A stretch of 64,000 nt of DNA, taken from positions 4,667 through 68,666 of the forward strand of contig DATIDG010000060.1 of assembly GCA_035456405.1 (NCBI GenBank), read 5' to 3'. The notes under the pieces were generated by a model. That model saw nothing but the letters and a program-made list of their open reading frames with translations. It searched no databases and was not told the origin of the DNA. A program made the position numbers and the translations under genes. Origin of the DNA: JAGVSZ01 sp035456405 (GTDB lineage: Bacteria; Pseudomonadota; Gammaproteobacteria; Burkholderiales; SG8-39). Within the stretch, counting starts at the first letter, position 1. Every line of letters begins with the position of its first letter. Below are positions 49,780 to 58,808 of this stretch, piece after piece.

Positions 49780-52608
49780 TCATCTGAGCTTCCCGAGCGC
49801 CTGGTCGACGAGGGCCTTCTGGCGCTGGTTGTGCCGCTGCAGGTAGCCGCCCGCCGGCGCGGCCGCGGAGGGCCGCCCGGCGAAGAAGAGCTTCTGGTCC
49901 GGCCGCATGTTCTCCACCAGGTAATGCTGCGTCTGGTACCAGGCGCCCTGGTTCTGCGGTTCCTCCTGGCACCACACCACTTCGTGCGCGTTCGCGTAGC
50001 GCTTCATCTCGGCGGCGAACTGCTTGTGCGGGAACGGATACAGCTGCTCCACCCGGATGAGGGCGACGTCGTCCAGCCGCCGCTCGCGCCGCGCGACGAG
50101 GAGGTCGTAGTACACCTTCCCCGCGCAGGCGACGATGCGCGTGACGTCCTTCGCTTCCAGCGCGTCGATCTCGCCGATCACGGTCTGGAACCCGCCTTTC
50201 GCCAGGTCCTTGAGGCTCGAGACCGCCTCGCGCTTGCGCAGCAGCGACTTCGGCGTGAGCACGATGAGCGGTTTCCTGAACGGCCGCACCATCTGCCGGC
50301 GGAGCAGGTGGAAGATCTGCGCGGGCGTGGTCGGCACGCACACCTGGACGTTGTGCTCGGCGCAGAGCTGCAGGTAACGCTCGAGCCGCGCCGACGAGTG
50401 CTCCGGCCCCTGGCCCTCGTACCCGTGCGGGAGCAGCATCGCGAGGCCGCTCATCCGGCCCCACTTCGCCTCGCCCGAGGTGATGAACTGGTCGATGACC
50501 ACCTGGGCGCCGTTCGCGAAGTCGCCGAACTGCGCCTCCCAGACCACGAGCTCGTTCGGTTCGGCGCAGGCGTAGCCATACTCGAAGCCGAGCACCGCCT
50601 CCTCGGAGAGCACCGAGTCGATCACCACGAAGTCGGCCTGGCCCTCCTGCAGGTTCGAGAGCGGGATGTACGAGCCGGCGTCCCACCGCTCGCGGTTCTG
50701 GTCGTGGAAAACCGCGTGGCGGTGCGCGAACGTCCCGCGGCCCGAGTCCTGGCCGGAGAGCCGCACGCCGTAGCCGCTCACCAGGAGCGACGCGTACGCG
50801 AGGTTCTCCGCCATGCCCCAGTCGAGCATCTGCTTGCCGCGCGCCATCTCGCGGCGCGCCTGGACGACCCGCTCGACCGACGGATGCAGCTTGAAGCCCT
50901 CGGGAATGGTCGTGAGGCGCGCGCCGAGGTGCTCGAGCTCCTTCAGCGGCACCGCGGTGTCGGCGGCGTCGGTCCACTTCGCGCCGAGGAAGGGCCCCCA
51001 GTCGACCGCGTACTTGCGCTGGAAGTTGGAGAGCACCGGGCTGGACGTCTGCCGCCCCTCGTCGAGCGCCTGGCGATAGTCGCGAATCAGCCGCTCCGGC
51101 TCGTCGGCCGCGACCACGCCCTGCGCCACGAGCTTGTCGGCGTAGAGCTTGCGCGTGCCCGGGTGCTGGGCGATCCTCTTGTACATCAGCGGCTGGGTGA
51201 CGAACGGCTCGTCCTGCTCGTTGTGGCCCAGGCGCCGGAAACACACCAGATCGATCACGACGTCCTTCTTGAACTCCTTCCGGAAGTCCATCGCGAGCTG
51301 CGTGATGAAGAGCGCGGCCTCGGGATCGTCGCCGTTCACGTGGAAGATCGGCGCCTCGATCATCTTCGCGACGTCGGTGCAGTAGATGCTCGAGCGCGCA
51401 TCGCGCGGATCGGAGGTGGTGAACCCGATCTGGTTGTTCACGATGAGATGCACCGTGCCGCCGGTCGAGTAGCCGCGCGTCTGCGACAGGTTGAGCGTCT
51501 CCATCACCACGCCCTGGCCGGCGAACGCGGCGTCGCCGTGCAGGAGGACCGAGACCACCTTCTCGCCGCCGCGGTCCTTGCGCCGGTGCTGGCGCGCGCG
51601 CACCGAGCCCTCGACGACCGGATTCACGATCTCCAGGTGTGACGGGTTGAAGGCGAGCGTGAGGTGCACCGGCCCACCCGGCGTCGACACGTCGGAGGAG
51701 AAGCCGAGGTGGTACTTCACGTCCCCGAGCGAGGTGCTGCCCGGGCTCTCCGCCTTGCCTTCGAACTCGGCGAACAGGTCCTTGGGCGACTTGCCGAGCG
51801 TGTTGACCAGCACGTTGAGGCGCCCGCGATGCGCCATGCCGATCACCAGCTCCTCGACGCCGTGCGCGCCCGCGCGCTGCACGAGCTCGTCCATCATCGG
51901 AATGATCGTCTCGCCGCCTTCGAGCGAGAAGCGCTTCTGCCCGACGTAGCGAGTGTGCAGGTACTTCTCGAGCGTCTCGGCTGCGGTGAGCCGCTCGAGC
52001 AGGCGCCGGCGCACCTCCGGCGAAAGCTGGGGCCGGCCGCGCACCGCCTCCAGGCGCTGCTGGATCCAGCGCTTCTGCCCCGGGTCCGAGATGTACATGT
52101 ACTCGGCGCCGATCGTGCCGCAGTAGGTCTCGCGCAGCTGCTGCAGGACGTCGCGGAGCGTCGCGCGCTCGGGCCCGACGAGCGTGCCGGTGTTGAAGAC
52201 CGTCTCGAGGTCGGCCTCGCTGAGGTCGTAGTAGGCCGGCTCCAGCTCGGCGATCGGCGGCCGCGGCAGGCGCTTGAGCGGATCGAGCTCCGCCCACCGA
52301 TTGCCCAGGAACCGGTAGGCGTTGATCAGCATCTGCACGTAGACCTGCTTGCGCTCGACGCCGAGCTCCGCCGGCGCCGCCGGGGCGCGCAGCGTGCCCT
52401 GCTTCGCGCGCTGCGCGAAGGACTCGACGATCGGCGCGTGCGCGACGTCGCGCCCGTCGCCGCCGGGGAGCACCTGCATCTTGTCGAAGTACTCGCGCCA
52501 CTCCTCCGGCACCGACTGGGGGTTGTGCAGGTAGGACTCGTAGAGCTCCTCCACGAACGGCGCGTTGCCGCCGAAGAGGTACGAGGTGGAGAGCAGTTCC
52601 TTCATCAT
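49780..52608 (-). CDS. sucA: 2-oxoglutarate dehydrogenase E1 component
   Basis: A 942-residue thiamine-diphosphate enzyme converting 2-oxoglutarate to the succinyl-lipoyl form on SucB. It has the N-terminal SYLFGGNAPFVEELYESYLH motif that binds E2, HRGRLNVLVNTLGKSP, GDAAFAGQGVVMETLNLSQ with the ThDP site, and ISSGEAKWGRMSGLA-like C-terminal motifs. The start is one of two ATGs at 52608/52605, only 22 bp after the gltA stop. Confidence 0.97.
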   Translation of the reverse strand: MMKELLSTSYLFGGNAPFVEELYESYLHNPQSVPEEWREYFDKMQVLPGGDGRDVAHAPIVESFAQRAKQGTLRAPAAPAELGVERKQVYVQMLINAYRFLGNRWAELDPLKRLPRPPIAELEPAYYDLSEADLETVFNTGTLVGPERATLRDVLQQLRETYCGTIGAEYMYISDPGQKRWIQQRLEAVRGRPQLSPEVRRRLLERLTAAETLEKYLHTRYVGQKRFSLEGGETIIPMMDELVQRAGAHGVEELVIGMAHRGRLNVLVNTLGKSPKDLFAEFEGKAESPGSTSLGDVKYHLGFSSDVSTPGGPVHLTLAFNPSHLEIVNPVVEGSVRARQHRRKDRGGEKVVSVLLHGDAAFAGQGVVMETLNLSQTRGYSTGGTVHLIVNNQIGFTTSDPRDARSSIYCTDVAKMIEAPIFHVNGDDPEAALFITQLAMDFRKEFKKDVVIDLVCFRRLGHNEQDEPFVTQPLMYKRIAQHPGTRKLYADKLVAQGVVAADEPERLIRDYRQALDEGRQTSSPVLSNFQRKYAVDWGPFLGAKWTDAADTAVPLKELEHLGARLTTIPEGFKLHPSVERVVQARREMARGKQMLDWGMAENLAYASLLVSGYGVRLSGQDSGRGTFAHRHAVFHDQNRERWDAGSYIPLSNLQEGQADFVVIDSVLSEEAVLGFEYGYACAEPNELVVWEAQFGDFANGAQVVIDQFITSGEAKWGRMSGLAMLLPHGYEGQGPEHSSARLERYLQLCAEHNVQVCVPTTPAQIFHLLRRQMVRPFRKPLIVLTPKSLLRKREAVSSLKDLAKGGFQTVIGEIDALEAKDVTRIVACAGKVYYDLLVARRERRLDDVALIRVEQLYPFPHKQFAAEMKRYANAHEVVWCQEEPQNQGAWYQTQHYLVENMRPDQKLFFAGRPSAAAPAGGYLQRHNQRQKALVDQALGKLR

Positions 52609-52630
52609 GGCCGGTGCGCCTTCCGCGCGT

Positions 52631-53950
52631 TCAACGCTTGTCGATCGCCACCACGTCCCGCCGGTCGATCGCCACCACGTCCCGCCGCGCCGCACCGGTG
52701 TAGAGCTGGCGCGGCCTGCCGATCTTCTGGTCGGGGTCGGAGATCATCTCGTTCCACTGCGCGATCCAGCCCACCGTGCGGGCGAGCGCGAAGATGCAGG
52801 TGAACATCGAGGTTGGGATGCCGAGTGCGCGCTGCACGATCCCGGAGTAGAAGTCGACGTTGGGATAAAGCTTGCGGCTCACGAAGTACTCGTCCTCGAG
52901 CGCGATCTTCTCGAGCGCCATCGCCAGCTTGAAGAGTGGATCGTCCGCGAGGCCGAGCTCGCCCAGCACCTCGTAGGTGGTCTCGCGCATGAGCTTCGCG
53001 CGCGGGTCGTAGTTCTTGTACACGCGGTGCCCGAAGCCCATCAGCTTCGCGCCCGAGTTCTTGTCCTTCACCTTGGCGATGAACTCGCCGATGCGCGCGA
53101 CCCCGCCATTCCGCTGCAGGTCCTCGAGCATGCTGAGCGCCGCCTCGTTTGCGCCGCCGTGCGCCGGACCCCACAGGCATGCGATCCCCGAGGCGACGCA
53201 CGCGAACGGGTTCGCGCCCGAGGAGCCGGCGAGCCGCACCGTGGAGGTCGAAGCATTCTGCTCGTGGTCGGCGTGCAGGATCAGGATGCGGTCGAGCGCC
53301 CGGACCAGCACGTCGTTCACCACGTAGTCCTCGGCCGGCACGCTGAACATCATGCGCATGAAGTTCGCGCTGTAACTGAGGTTGTTCCGCGGATAAACGA
53401 ACGGCAGCCCGATCGAGTACTTGTAGGCCATCGCCGTCAGCGTCGGCATCTTGGCGATGAGTCGGTAGGCCGCGACCTCGCGCTGGCGCGGGTCGTTGAT
53501 GTCGAGCGAGTCGTGATAAAAGGCGGAAAGCGCCCCGACCACCCCTACCATCACCGCCATCGGATGCGCATCGCGCCGGAACCCGGTGAAGAAGCGGTTG
53601 ATCTGGTCGTGCACCATGGTGTGGCGTGTGACCGTCTGCACGAACTTGTCGCGCTGCGAGCGGTCGGGCAGGTCACCGAACAGGATCAGGTAGGCGACCT
53701 CGAGGAAGTCGCAGGTCACTGCGAGCTGCTCGATCGGATAGCCGCGGTAGAGCAGGATGCCCTGGTCGCCGTCGATGTAGGTGATGCCCGACTGCGTGCT
53801 CGCCGTGGACAGAAAGCCGGGATCGTAGGTGAACATCCCGGTCTTGCCGTACATGGAGCGGATGTCGACGACCTCCGGCCCGATCGTGCCCGAGAGCACC
53901 GGGAACTCGACCGTCTTGCCGTCCCCGTAGTTCAGTATCGCCTTGCCCAT
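52631..53950 (-). CDS. gltA: Citrate synthase
   Basis: A 439-residue type II (hexameric, NADH-sensitive group) citrate synthase. The catalytic residues are in CLWGPAHGGANEAAL, MGFGHRVYKNYDPR and YPNVDFYSGIVQRALG. The ATG at 53950 follows a GAGAGACC site. The C-terminus carries a perfect duplication of eight residues (RRDVVAID twice, then KR). It lies between sdhE and sucA in the TCA operon. Confidence 0.97.
   Translation of the reverse strand: MGKAILNYGDGKTVEFPVLSGTIGPEVVDIRSMYGKTGMFTYDPGFLSTASTQSGITYIDGDQGILLYRGYPIEQLAVTCDFLEVAYLILFGDLPDRSQRDKFVQTVTRHTMVHDQINRFFTGFRRDAHPMAVMVGVVGALSAFYHDSLDINDPRQREVAAYRLIAKMPTLTAMAYKYSIGLPFVYPRNNLSYSANFMRMMFSVPAEDYVVNDVLVRALDRILILHADHEQNASTSTVRLAGSSGANPFACVASGIACLWGPAHGGANEAALSMLEDLQRNGGVARIGEFIAKVKDKNSGAKLMGFGHRVYKNYDPRAKLMRETTYEVLGELGLADDPLFKLAMALEKIALEDEYFVSRKLYPNVDFYSGIVQRALGIPTSMFTCIFALARTVGWIAQWNEMISDPDQKIGRPRQLYTGAARRDVVAIDRRDVVAIDKR
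52640..52687. repeat. 24-bp tandem duplication in the gltA 3' end
   Basis: GTCGATCGCCACCACGTCCC and the four bases CGCC..G complete a 24-bp unit repeated exactly at 52640-52663 and 52664-52687. It is in frame and adds eight residues to citrate synthase just before its last two residues. Confidence 0.9.
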
Positions 53951-54009
53951 CGGTCTCTCCTCGTCGTCTTGACCTTCGCGCCGCCCGCGCCGCCGGCGCG
54001 ACCGGACGT

Positions 54010-54255
54010 TCATGCATCCCTGATCATTGCCACGACCGGGGCGAGCTGCGGGTCGTCGGACTCGACGCGCCCGCTGAACAGGTCCCAGAGGTCGTTGTCC
54101 CCGTACTCCAGCAGTACGTTCAGCACCGCTAGCCGTCCCTCGTCCAGGTCGGCCGCATGCCGCTCGAGGAACCGCGCCAGCACGAGGTCGTTCTCCAGCA
54201 GCCCCCGCCGGCAGCGCCAGCGCAGCCGCCGCAGGTCGGCGTCGGCGAGAGCCAT
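54010..54255 (-). CDS. sdhE: Succinate dehydrogenase assembly factor SdhE
   Basis: An 81-residue protein of the SdhE/SDHAF2 family that helps attach FAD covalently to SdhA. The conserved RGxxE-type motif is in RRGLLENDLVLARFLERH, followed by LLEYGDNDLWDLFSGR. It lies directly downstream of sdhB, its usual place. Confidence 0.94.
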   Translation of the reverse strand: MALADADLRRLRWRCRRGLLENDLVLARFLERHAADLDEGRLAVLNVLLEYGDNDLWDLFSGRVESDDPQLAPVVAMIRDA

Positions 54256-54279
54256 CGGACCTGGCCGGCCGGAACCGCG

Positions 54280-54975
54280 CTAGACCGTGCGTTTCACCAT
54301 CAGCTCCTTGATCTTGCCGATGGCTTTGGTGGGATTCAACCCCTTCGGGCACGCCTCCACGCAGTTCATGATGGAGTGGCACCGGAACAGGCGGTACGGG
54401 TCCTCGAGGTTGTCGAGCCGCTCGGCGGTCGCCTGGTCGCGGCTGTCGGCGATGAAGCGGTAGGCCTGCAGCAGCCCCGCCGGGCCGACGAACTTGTCCG
54501 GGTTCCACCAGAACGACGGGCAGGACGTCGAGCAGCAGGCGCACAGGATGCACTCGTAGAGGCCGTCCAGCTCCTCGCGGTCCTCCGGCGATTGCAGCCG
54601 CTCCTTCTCGGGCGGCGGGTCGTTGTTGACGAGGTACGGCCGGATCGAGTGGTACTGCTTGAAGAACTGCGTCATGTCCACGATCAGGTCGCGGATGACC
54701 GGCAGGCCGGGCAGCGGCTTGAGCACGACCGGCTCCTTGAGCGCGGCGATCTTGGTGATGCACGCGAGGCCGTTCCTCCCGTTGATGTTCATCGCGTCCG
54801 ACCCGCACACGCCCTCCCGGCAGGAGCGGCGGAAGGCGAACGTGTCGTCCATCGCCTTGACCTTCACGAGCGCATCCAGAAGCATCCGGTCCGAAGGCTC
54901 GACCTTGACGTCGTAGTCCTTCATGTAGGGCTTGGCGTCCTTGTCGGGGTCGTACCGCTGGATCCTGATGCGCAT
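54280..54975 (-). CDS. sdhB: Succinate dehydrogenase iron-sulfur subunit
   Basis: A 231-residue subunit with three iron-sulfur clusters: the [2Fe-2S] region SCREGVCGSDAMNINGRNGL plus C, the [4Fe-4S] CILCACCSTSCP, and the [3Fe-4S] CHSIMNCVEACPKG. The ATG is at 54975; the longer open frame upstream is not family-like. It passes electrons from SdhA to quinone. Confidence 0.97.
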   Translation of the reverse strand: MRIRIQRYDPDKDAKPYMKDYDVKVEPSDRMLLDALVKVKAMDDTFAFRRSCREGVCGSDAMNINGRNGLACITKIAALKEPVVLKPLPGLPVIRDLIVDMTQFFKQYHSIRPYLVNNDPPPEKERLQSPEDREELDGLYECILCACCSTSCPSFWWNPDKFVGPAGLLQAYRFIADSRDQATAERLDNLEDPYRLFRCHSIMNCVEACPKGLNPTKAIGKIKELMVKRTV

Positions 54976-54998
54976 GGGATGGGAACGTCCGTGGTGAA

Positions 54999-56786
54999 TC
55001 AGTACGCCCGCGCCTTGGGCGGAATGGTCTCCACCGTCAGCGGCTTGAGGTGCACCGGCTTGTACTCGAGCCGGTCGCCCTGCTTGAACCAGAGCGTGTG
55101 CTTGAGCCAGTTCTGGTCGTCGCGGCCGTTGGGGAAGCCCGGCCGGTCGTGGTAGTCGGCCCGGTCGTGCGCGCCGCGCGACTCCTTGCGCGCCTCGGCC
55201 GACACCATCGTGGCGCGCGCCACCTCGATCAGGTTGTCGAGCTCCAGCGCCTCGACCCGTGCGGTGTTGAACACCTTGCTCTTGTCCGTGATGCCGGTGC
55301 GCCCCACCCGTTCGGACAACGCGCGGATCTTCTGCACGCCCGCCGCCAGCAGGTCCGGGAAGCGGAACACGCCGCAGTGCGCCTGCATCGTGCGGCGGAT
55401 CTCGTTGCCGACGTCGAAGACGCTCTCGCCGTTCTTCTGCCCGTCGAGCCGCGCGAGACGGGCCATCGTCCGCTCGGCGGCGTCGGCCGGCAGCGCCCGG
55501 TGACCCGGGTTCTCCCGCAGGAACCGGATCATCGAATCGCCGGAGGCCTTGCCGAACACGACGAGATCGGTCAGTGAGTTCGTGCCCAATCGGTTCGCTC
55601 CGTGCACCGACGCGCATGCGCACTCGCCCGCGGCGTAGAAGCCCGGCACGAGGGTGTTCGGGCCGTCCTTGCCCGGCACGACCACCTCGCCGTGGTAGTT
55701 GGTCGGGATGCCGCCCATCTGGTAGTGCGCGGTCGGCACCACCGGGATCGGCTCCTTCACCGGGTCGACGTTCGCGAAGTGCTTTGAGATCTCGCGAATG
55801 CCCGGCAGGCGCTTCTCGATCACCTCGGGCCCGAGGTGGTCGAGCTTGAGCAGCAAATAGTCGCCGTTCGGCCCGGCACCACGCCCTTCCTTGATCTCGG
55901 TCGCCATCGCGCGCGACACGACGTCGCGGCTCGCGAGGTCCTTCGCGGTCGGCGCGTACCGCTCCATGAAGCGCTCGCCGCCCTTGTTGAGCAGGTAGCC
56001 GCCCTCCCCGCGCACGCCCTCGGTGATGAGCACCCCCGCCCCGTAGACCCCGGTCGGATGAAACTGGTAGAACTCCATGTCCTCGAGCGGGATGCCGGCG
56101 CGCGCCGCCATGCCGGGGCCGTCGCCGGTGTTGATGAACGCGTTCGTGCTGGCGGCGAAGATCCGTCCCGCCCCGCCGGTCGCGAACAGCGTCGCGCGCG
56201 CCTGGAAGACGCAGACCTCGCCCGTCTCCATCTCAAGCGCGGTGACCCCGAGCACGTGCCCGGACGCGTCGCGGAGCAGATCGAGCGCCATCCACTCGAC
56301 GAAGAACTGGGTGTTCGCGCGCACGTTGCGCTGGTAGAGCGTGTGCAACATCGCGTGCCCGGTGCGGTCGGCCGCGCAGCAGGAGCGCTGCACCGCCGGG
56401 CCCGCGCCCATGTTTTGCATGTGCCCGCCGAAGGGGCGCTGGTAGATGGTGCCGTTGTCGTTGCGATCGAACGGCAGGCCGAAGTGCTCGAGCTCGATCA
56501 CGACCTTCGGTGCCTCCCGGCACAGGAACTCGATCGAGTCCTGGTCGCCGAGCCAGTCGGAGCCCTTGATGGTGTCGTACATGTGCCACTGCCAGGAGTC
56601 CGGGCCCATGTTGCCGAGCGCCGCCCCGATGCCGCCCTGCGCCGCGACGGTGTGCGAGCGCGTCGGGAACACCTTCGTCAGCACCGCGACCTTCAGGCCC
56701 GCTTCGGCGAGCTGCAGCGAGGCGCGCAGACCCGCGCCCCCGGCGCCCACGACGACCGCATCGAACTGCCTGACCACGAGCGCCAT
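54999..56786 (-). CDS. sdhA: Succinate dehydrogenase flavoprotein subunit
   Basis: A 595-residue flavoprotein that oxidises succinate to fumarate. The FAD is attached to the His in TRSHTVAAQGGIGAALGN; the dinucleotide fold is AVVVGAGGAGLRASLQLAEAG. Substrate-binding motifs include HPTGVYGAGVLITEGVRGEG and HGANRLGTNSLTDLVVFG. It follows sdhD by 3 bp and precedes sdhB by 23 bp. Confidence 0.98.
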   Translation of the reverse strand: MALVVRQFDAVVVGAGGAGLRASLQLAEAGLKVAVLTKVFPTRSHTVAAQGGIGAALGNMGPDSWQWHMYDTIKGSDWLGDQDSIEFLCREAPKVVIELEHFGLPFDRNDNGTIYQRPFGGHMQNMGAGPAVQRSCCAADRTGHAMLHTLYQRNVRANTQFFVEWMALDLLRDASGHVLGVTALEMETGEVCVFQARATLFATGGAGRIFAASTNAFINTGDGPGMAARAGIPLEDMEFYQFHPTGVYGAGVLITEGVRGEGGYLLNKGGERFMERYAPTAKDLASRDVVSRAMATEIKEGRGAGPNGDYLLLKLDHLGPEVIEKRLPGIREISKHFANVDPVKEPIPVVPTAHYQMGGIPTNYHGEVVVPGKDGPNTLVPGFYAAGECACASVHGANRLGTNSLTDLVVFGKASGDSMIRFLRENPGHRALPADAAERTMARLARLDGQKNGESVFDVGNEIRRTMQAHCGVFRFPDLLAAGVQKIRALSERVGRTGITDKSKVFNTARVEALELDNLIEVARATMVSAEARKESRGAHDRADYHDRPGFPNGRDDQNWLKHTLWFKQGDRLEYKPVHLKPLTVETIPPKARAY

Positions 56787-56789
56787 CGA

Positions 56790-57137
56790 TCAGGTCCTCC
56801 AGAGCATCTGCACCGCCCAGCCGGCGCAGCCGACGAGCACCAGAATGACGAGCACCTCCAGCGCGAGGCGCAGCCCGGTGGGCTTGACGTAGTCCATGAG
56901 GATGTCGCGCATGCCCACCCAGGCGTGCAGGAACAGGCTCGCGAAGAAGAGCAGCGTCGCGAAACGCATCCAGCCCTGGCCGAAGAGCGCCTTCCACGCC
57001 GTGTGATCGACAGGCCGAGACACCGCGACCGCGACGGCGAACAGCGCGGTATAGAGCGCCATGACGATCGCGGAGACTCGCTGCACCAGCCAGCCGCGCA
57101 GGCCGTAGTGCGCGCCGACGACGACCCGGTTCACCAC
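56790..57137 (-). CDS. sdhD: Succinate dehydrogenase membrane anchor subunit
   Basis: A 115-residue protein with three membrane helices. The likely heme/quinone region is FFASLFLHAWVGMRDILMDY. It starts at a GTG at 57137 that overlaps the sdhC end by 7 bp. Confidence 0.94.
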   Translation of the reverse strand: MVNRVVVGAHYGLRGWLVQRVSAIVMALYTALFAVAVAVSRPVDHTAWKALFGQGWMRFATLLFFASLFLHAWVGMRDILMDYVKPTGLRLALEVLVILVLVGCAGWAVQMLWRT

Positions 57138-57523
57138 AGCAGCACCCCCCCGACGACCGCGGTGAGCGCGAGGCTCGCGACGAGCACGATCACGCTGGTG
57201 ACGCGCGCGGTCGGCAGATCGATGCCCTTGTCGACGTCGAGGAAGAGGAAGCGGATCCCCGCGCAGAGGTGGTGCAGGTAGGCCCAGAGCAGCCCGAGCA
57301 GGACCAGTTTCGCCAGCGGGTGGGCGAGGCTCGCCTTGATCGCGTCGTAGCGTTCGGCCGAAGCCAGGCTGGAATCAAGGAGGTACAGGAGCCAGGCGGC
57401 GAAGACGAACAGCAACGCCCCGCTGATGCGGTGCAAAATCGATACGAGACCCGGTAGCGGCAGGTTGAGTAGGCTGAGGTTGTACCAGAGGGGTCGTTTC
57501 TTTTTCAGTGCAGCATCAGGCAT
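57131..57523 (-). CDS. sdhC: Succinate dehydrogenase cytochrome b556 subunit
   Basis: A 130-residue protein with three membrane helices and the SdhC signatures KRPLWYNLSLLNLPLPGLVS, ILHRISGALLF and the heme-binding YLHHLCAGIRFLFLD. It is the first gene of the sdhCDAB-sdhE-gltA-sucAB-lpd series and is preceded by a promoter/operator candidate. Confidence 0.96.
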   Translation of the reverse strand: MPDAALKKKRPLWYNLSLLNLPLPGLVSILHRISGALLFVFAAWLLYLLDSSLASAERYDAIKASLAHPLAKLVLLGLLWAYLHHLCAGIRFLFLDVDKGIDLPTARVTSVIVLVASLALTAVVGGVLLW

Positions 57524-57580
57524 CTAGCACTTTCCCCTAGGTCATCGCCCCGGATTCGAAGCCGTCCCCGAAACGGGTCG

Positions 57581-57621
57581 AGTATATCAGCGGCATCCGC
57601 CGTTTGTGGCCCGCACAAACG
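57581..57621 (-). promoter_or_regulatory. sdhC promoter candidate with a perfect palindromic operator
   Basis: On the minus strand TATACT (57581-57586) is a near-perfect -10. A palindrome CGTTTGTG-N5-CACAAACG (57601-57621) lies 14 bp upstream and covers the -35 position, which has no consensus hexamer. A regulator binding there could control the TCA operon. Confidence 0.55.
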
Positions 57622-57699
57622 CGCCGGATCGCGCCGCGAGTTGCGGATCGCGAACATGCGAGGTTCGATGCGCGCACGGCGCGCGCGAACGCAGTTGCG

Positions 57700-57728
57700 T
57701 TGACACTGCCATGCACGCCGCCTAAACT
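57700..57728 (+). promoter_or_regulatory. Sigma-70 promoter of mdh
   Basis: TTGACA (57700-57705), a 17-bp spacer and TAAACT (57723-57728). The leader would be about 68 nt to the mdh ATG. Confidence 0.75.
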
Positions 57729-57802
57729 CGATGGGCTCGTTGCGCCGCAACATGCCGCAACTTGCGCATGTGTCCCGTTCATCACCCGCTCGGAGCCCTG
57801 CG

Positions 57803-58795
57803 ATGGCGAAAGCCCCCGTTCGAGTGGCCGTGACCGGCGCCGCCGGCCAGATCGGCTACAGCCTGCTGTTCCGAATCGCCAGCGGTCAGATGCTCGGCGC
57901 CGACCAGCCCGTCATCCTGCAGCTCCTCGAGATTCCCGACGAGAAGGCGCAGAAGGCGCTCAAGGGCGTGATGATGGAGCTCGACGACTGCGCCTTCCCG
58001 CTGCTGGCGGGCATGAGCGCGCACTCGGACCCGAAGGCGGCGTTCAAGGACATCGGCGTCGCGCTCCTCGTCGGTGCGCGCCCGCGCGGACCGGGAATGG
58101 AGCGCAAGGACCTCCTCTCCGCGAACGCGCAGATCTTCACCGCGCAGGGCAAGGCGCTCGACGAGGCGGCGAGCCGCAACGTCAAGGTGCTGGTGGTCGG
58201 CAACCCCGCCAACACCAACGCCCACATCGCGATGAAGAGCGCGCCGGGCCTCGCGCGCGAATGCTTCACCGCGATGCTGCGCCTCGACCACAACCGCGCG
58301 CTCTCCCAGCTGGCGGCGAAGACCGACAAGCCGATCGATTCGATCGAGAGGGTGATCGTGTGGGGCAACCATTCGCCCACGATGTATCCCGACTATCGCT
58401 TCGCCACAATCGCCGGGCAGCCGGCCCCGAAGGTGGTGAACGACGAGTCCTGGTATCGCGACACGTTCATCCCGACCGTCGGCAAGCGCGGCGCGGCGGT
58501 CATCGAGGCGCGTGGCCTCTCGTCGGCGGCTTCGGCGGCCAACGCGGCGATCGACCACGTCCGCGACTGGGTGCTCGGCACGAACGGCAAGTGGGTCACG
58601 ATGGGAATCCCGTCGAACGGCGAATACGGCATTCCCGCCGATATCATGTACGGCATGCCCGTCACCTGCGCGGGCGGCAAGTACTCGCTGGTGAAGGGAC
58701 TGGAGATCGACGACTTCAGCCGCCAGAAGATGGACAACACGCTCAAGGAGCTGCTCGAGGAACGGGACGGGGTGAAACACCTGCTGGCGGGCTGA
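57803..58795 (+). CDS. mdh: Malate dehydrogenase
   Basis: A 330-residue NAD-dependent enzyme of the MDH type 2 (cytosolic-like) group found in betaproteobacteria. It has the nucleotide motif TGAAGQIGYSLLFRIASGQM, VGNPANTNAHIAM, and the catalytic His in VIVWGNHSPTMYPDY. The ATG at 57803 was chosen because the upstream extension is not family-like. It diverges from the sdh operon, and the CitE-like gene follows 13 bp later. Confidence 0.97.
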   Translation: MAKAPVRVAVTGAAGQIGYSLLFRIASGQMLGADQPVILQLLEIPDEKAQKALKGVMMELDDCAFPLLAGMSAHSDPKAAFKDIGVALLVGARPRGPGMERKDLLSANAQIFTAQGKALDEAASRNVKVLVVGNPANTNAHIAMKSAPGLARECFTAMLRLDHNRALSQLAAKTDKPIDSIERVIVWGNHSPTMYPDYRFATIAGQPAPKVVNDESWYRDTFIPTVGKRGAAVIEARGLSSAASAANAAIDHVRDWVLGTNGKWVTMGIPSNGEYGIPADIMYGMPVTCAGGKYSLVKGLEIDDFSRQKMDNTLKELLEERDGVKHLLAG

Positions 58796-58808
58796 CGCCC
58801 GCCTCGGA

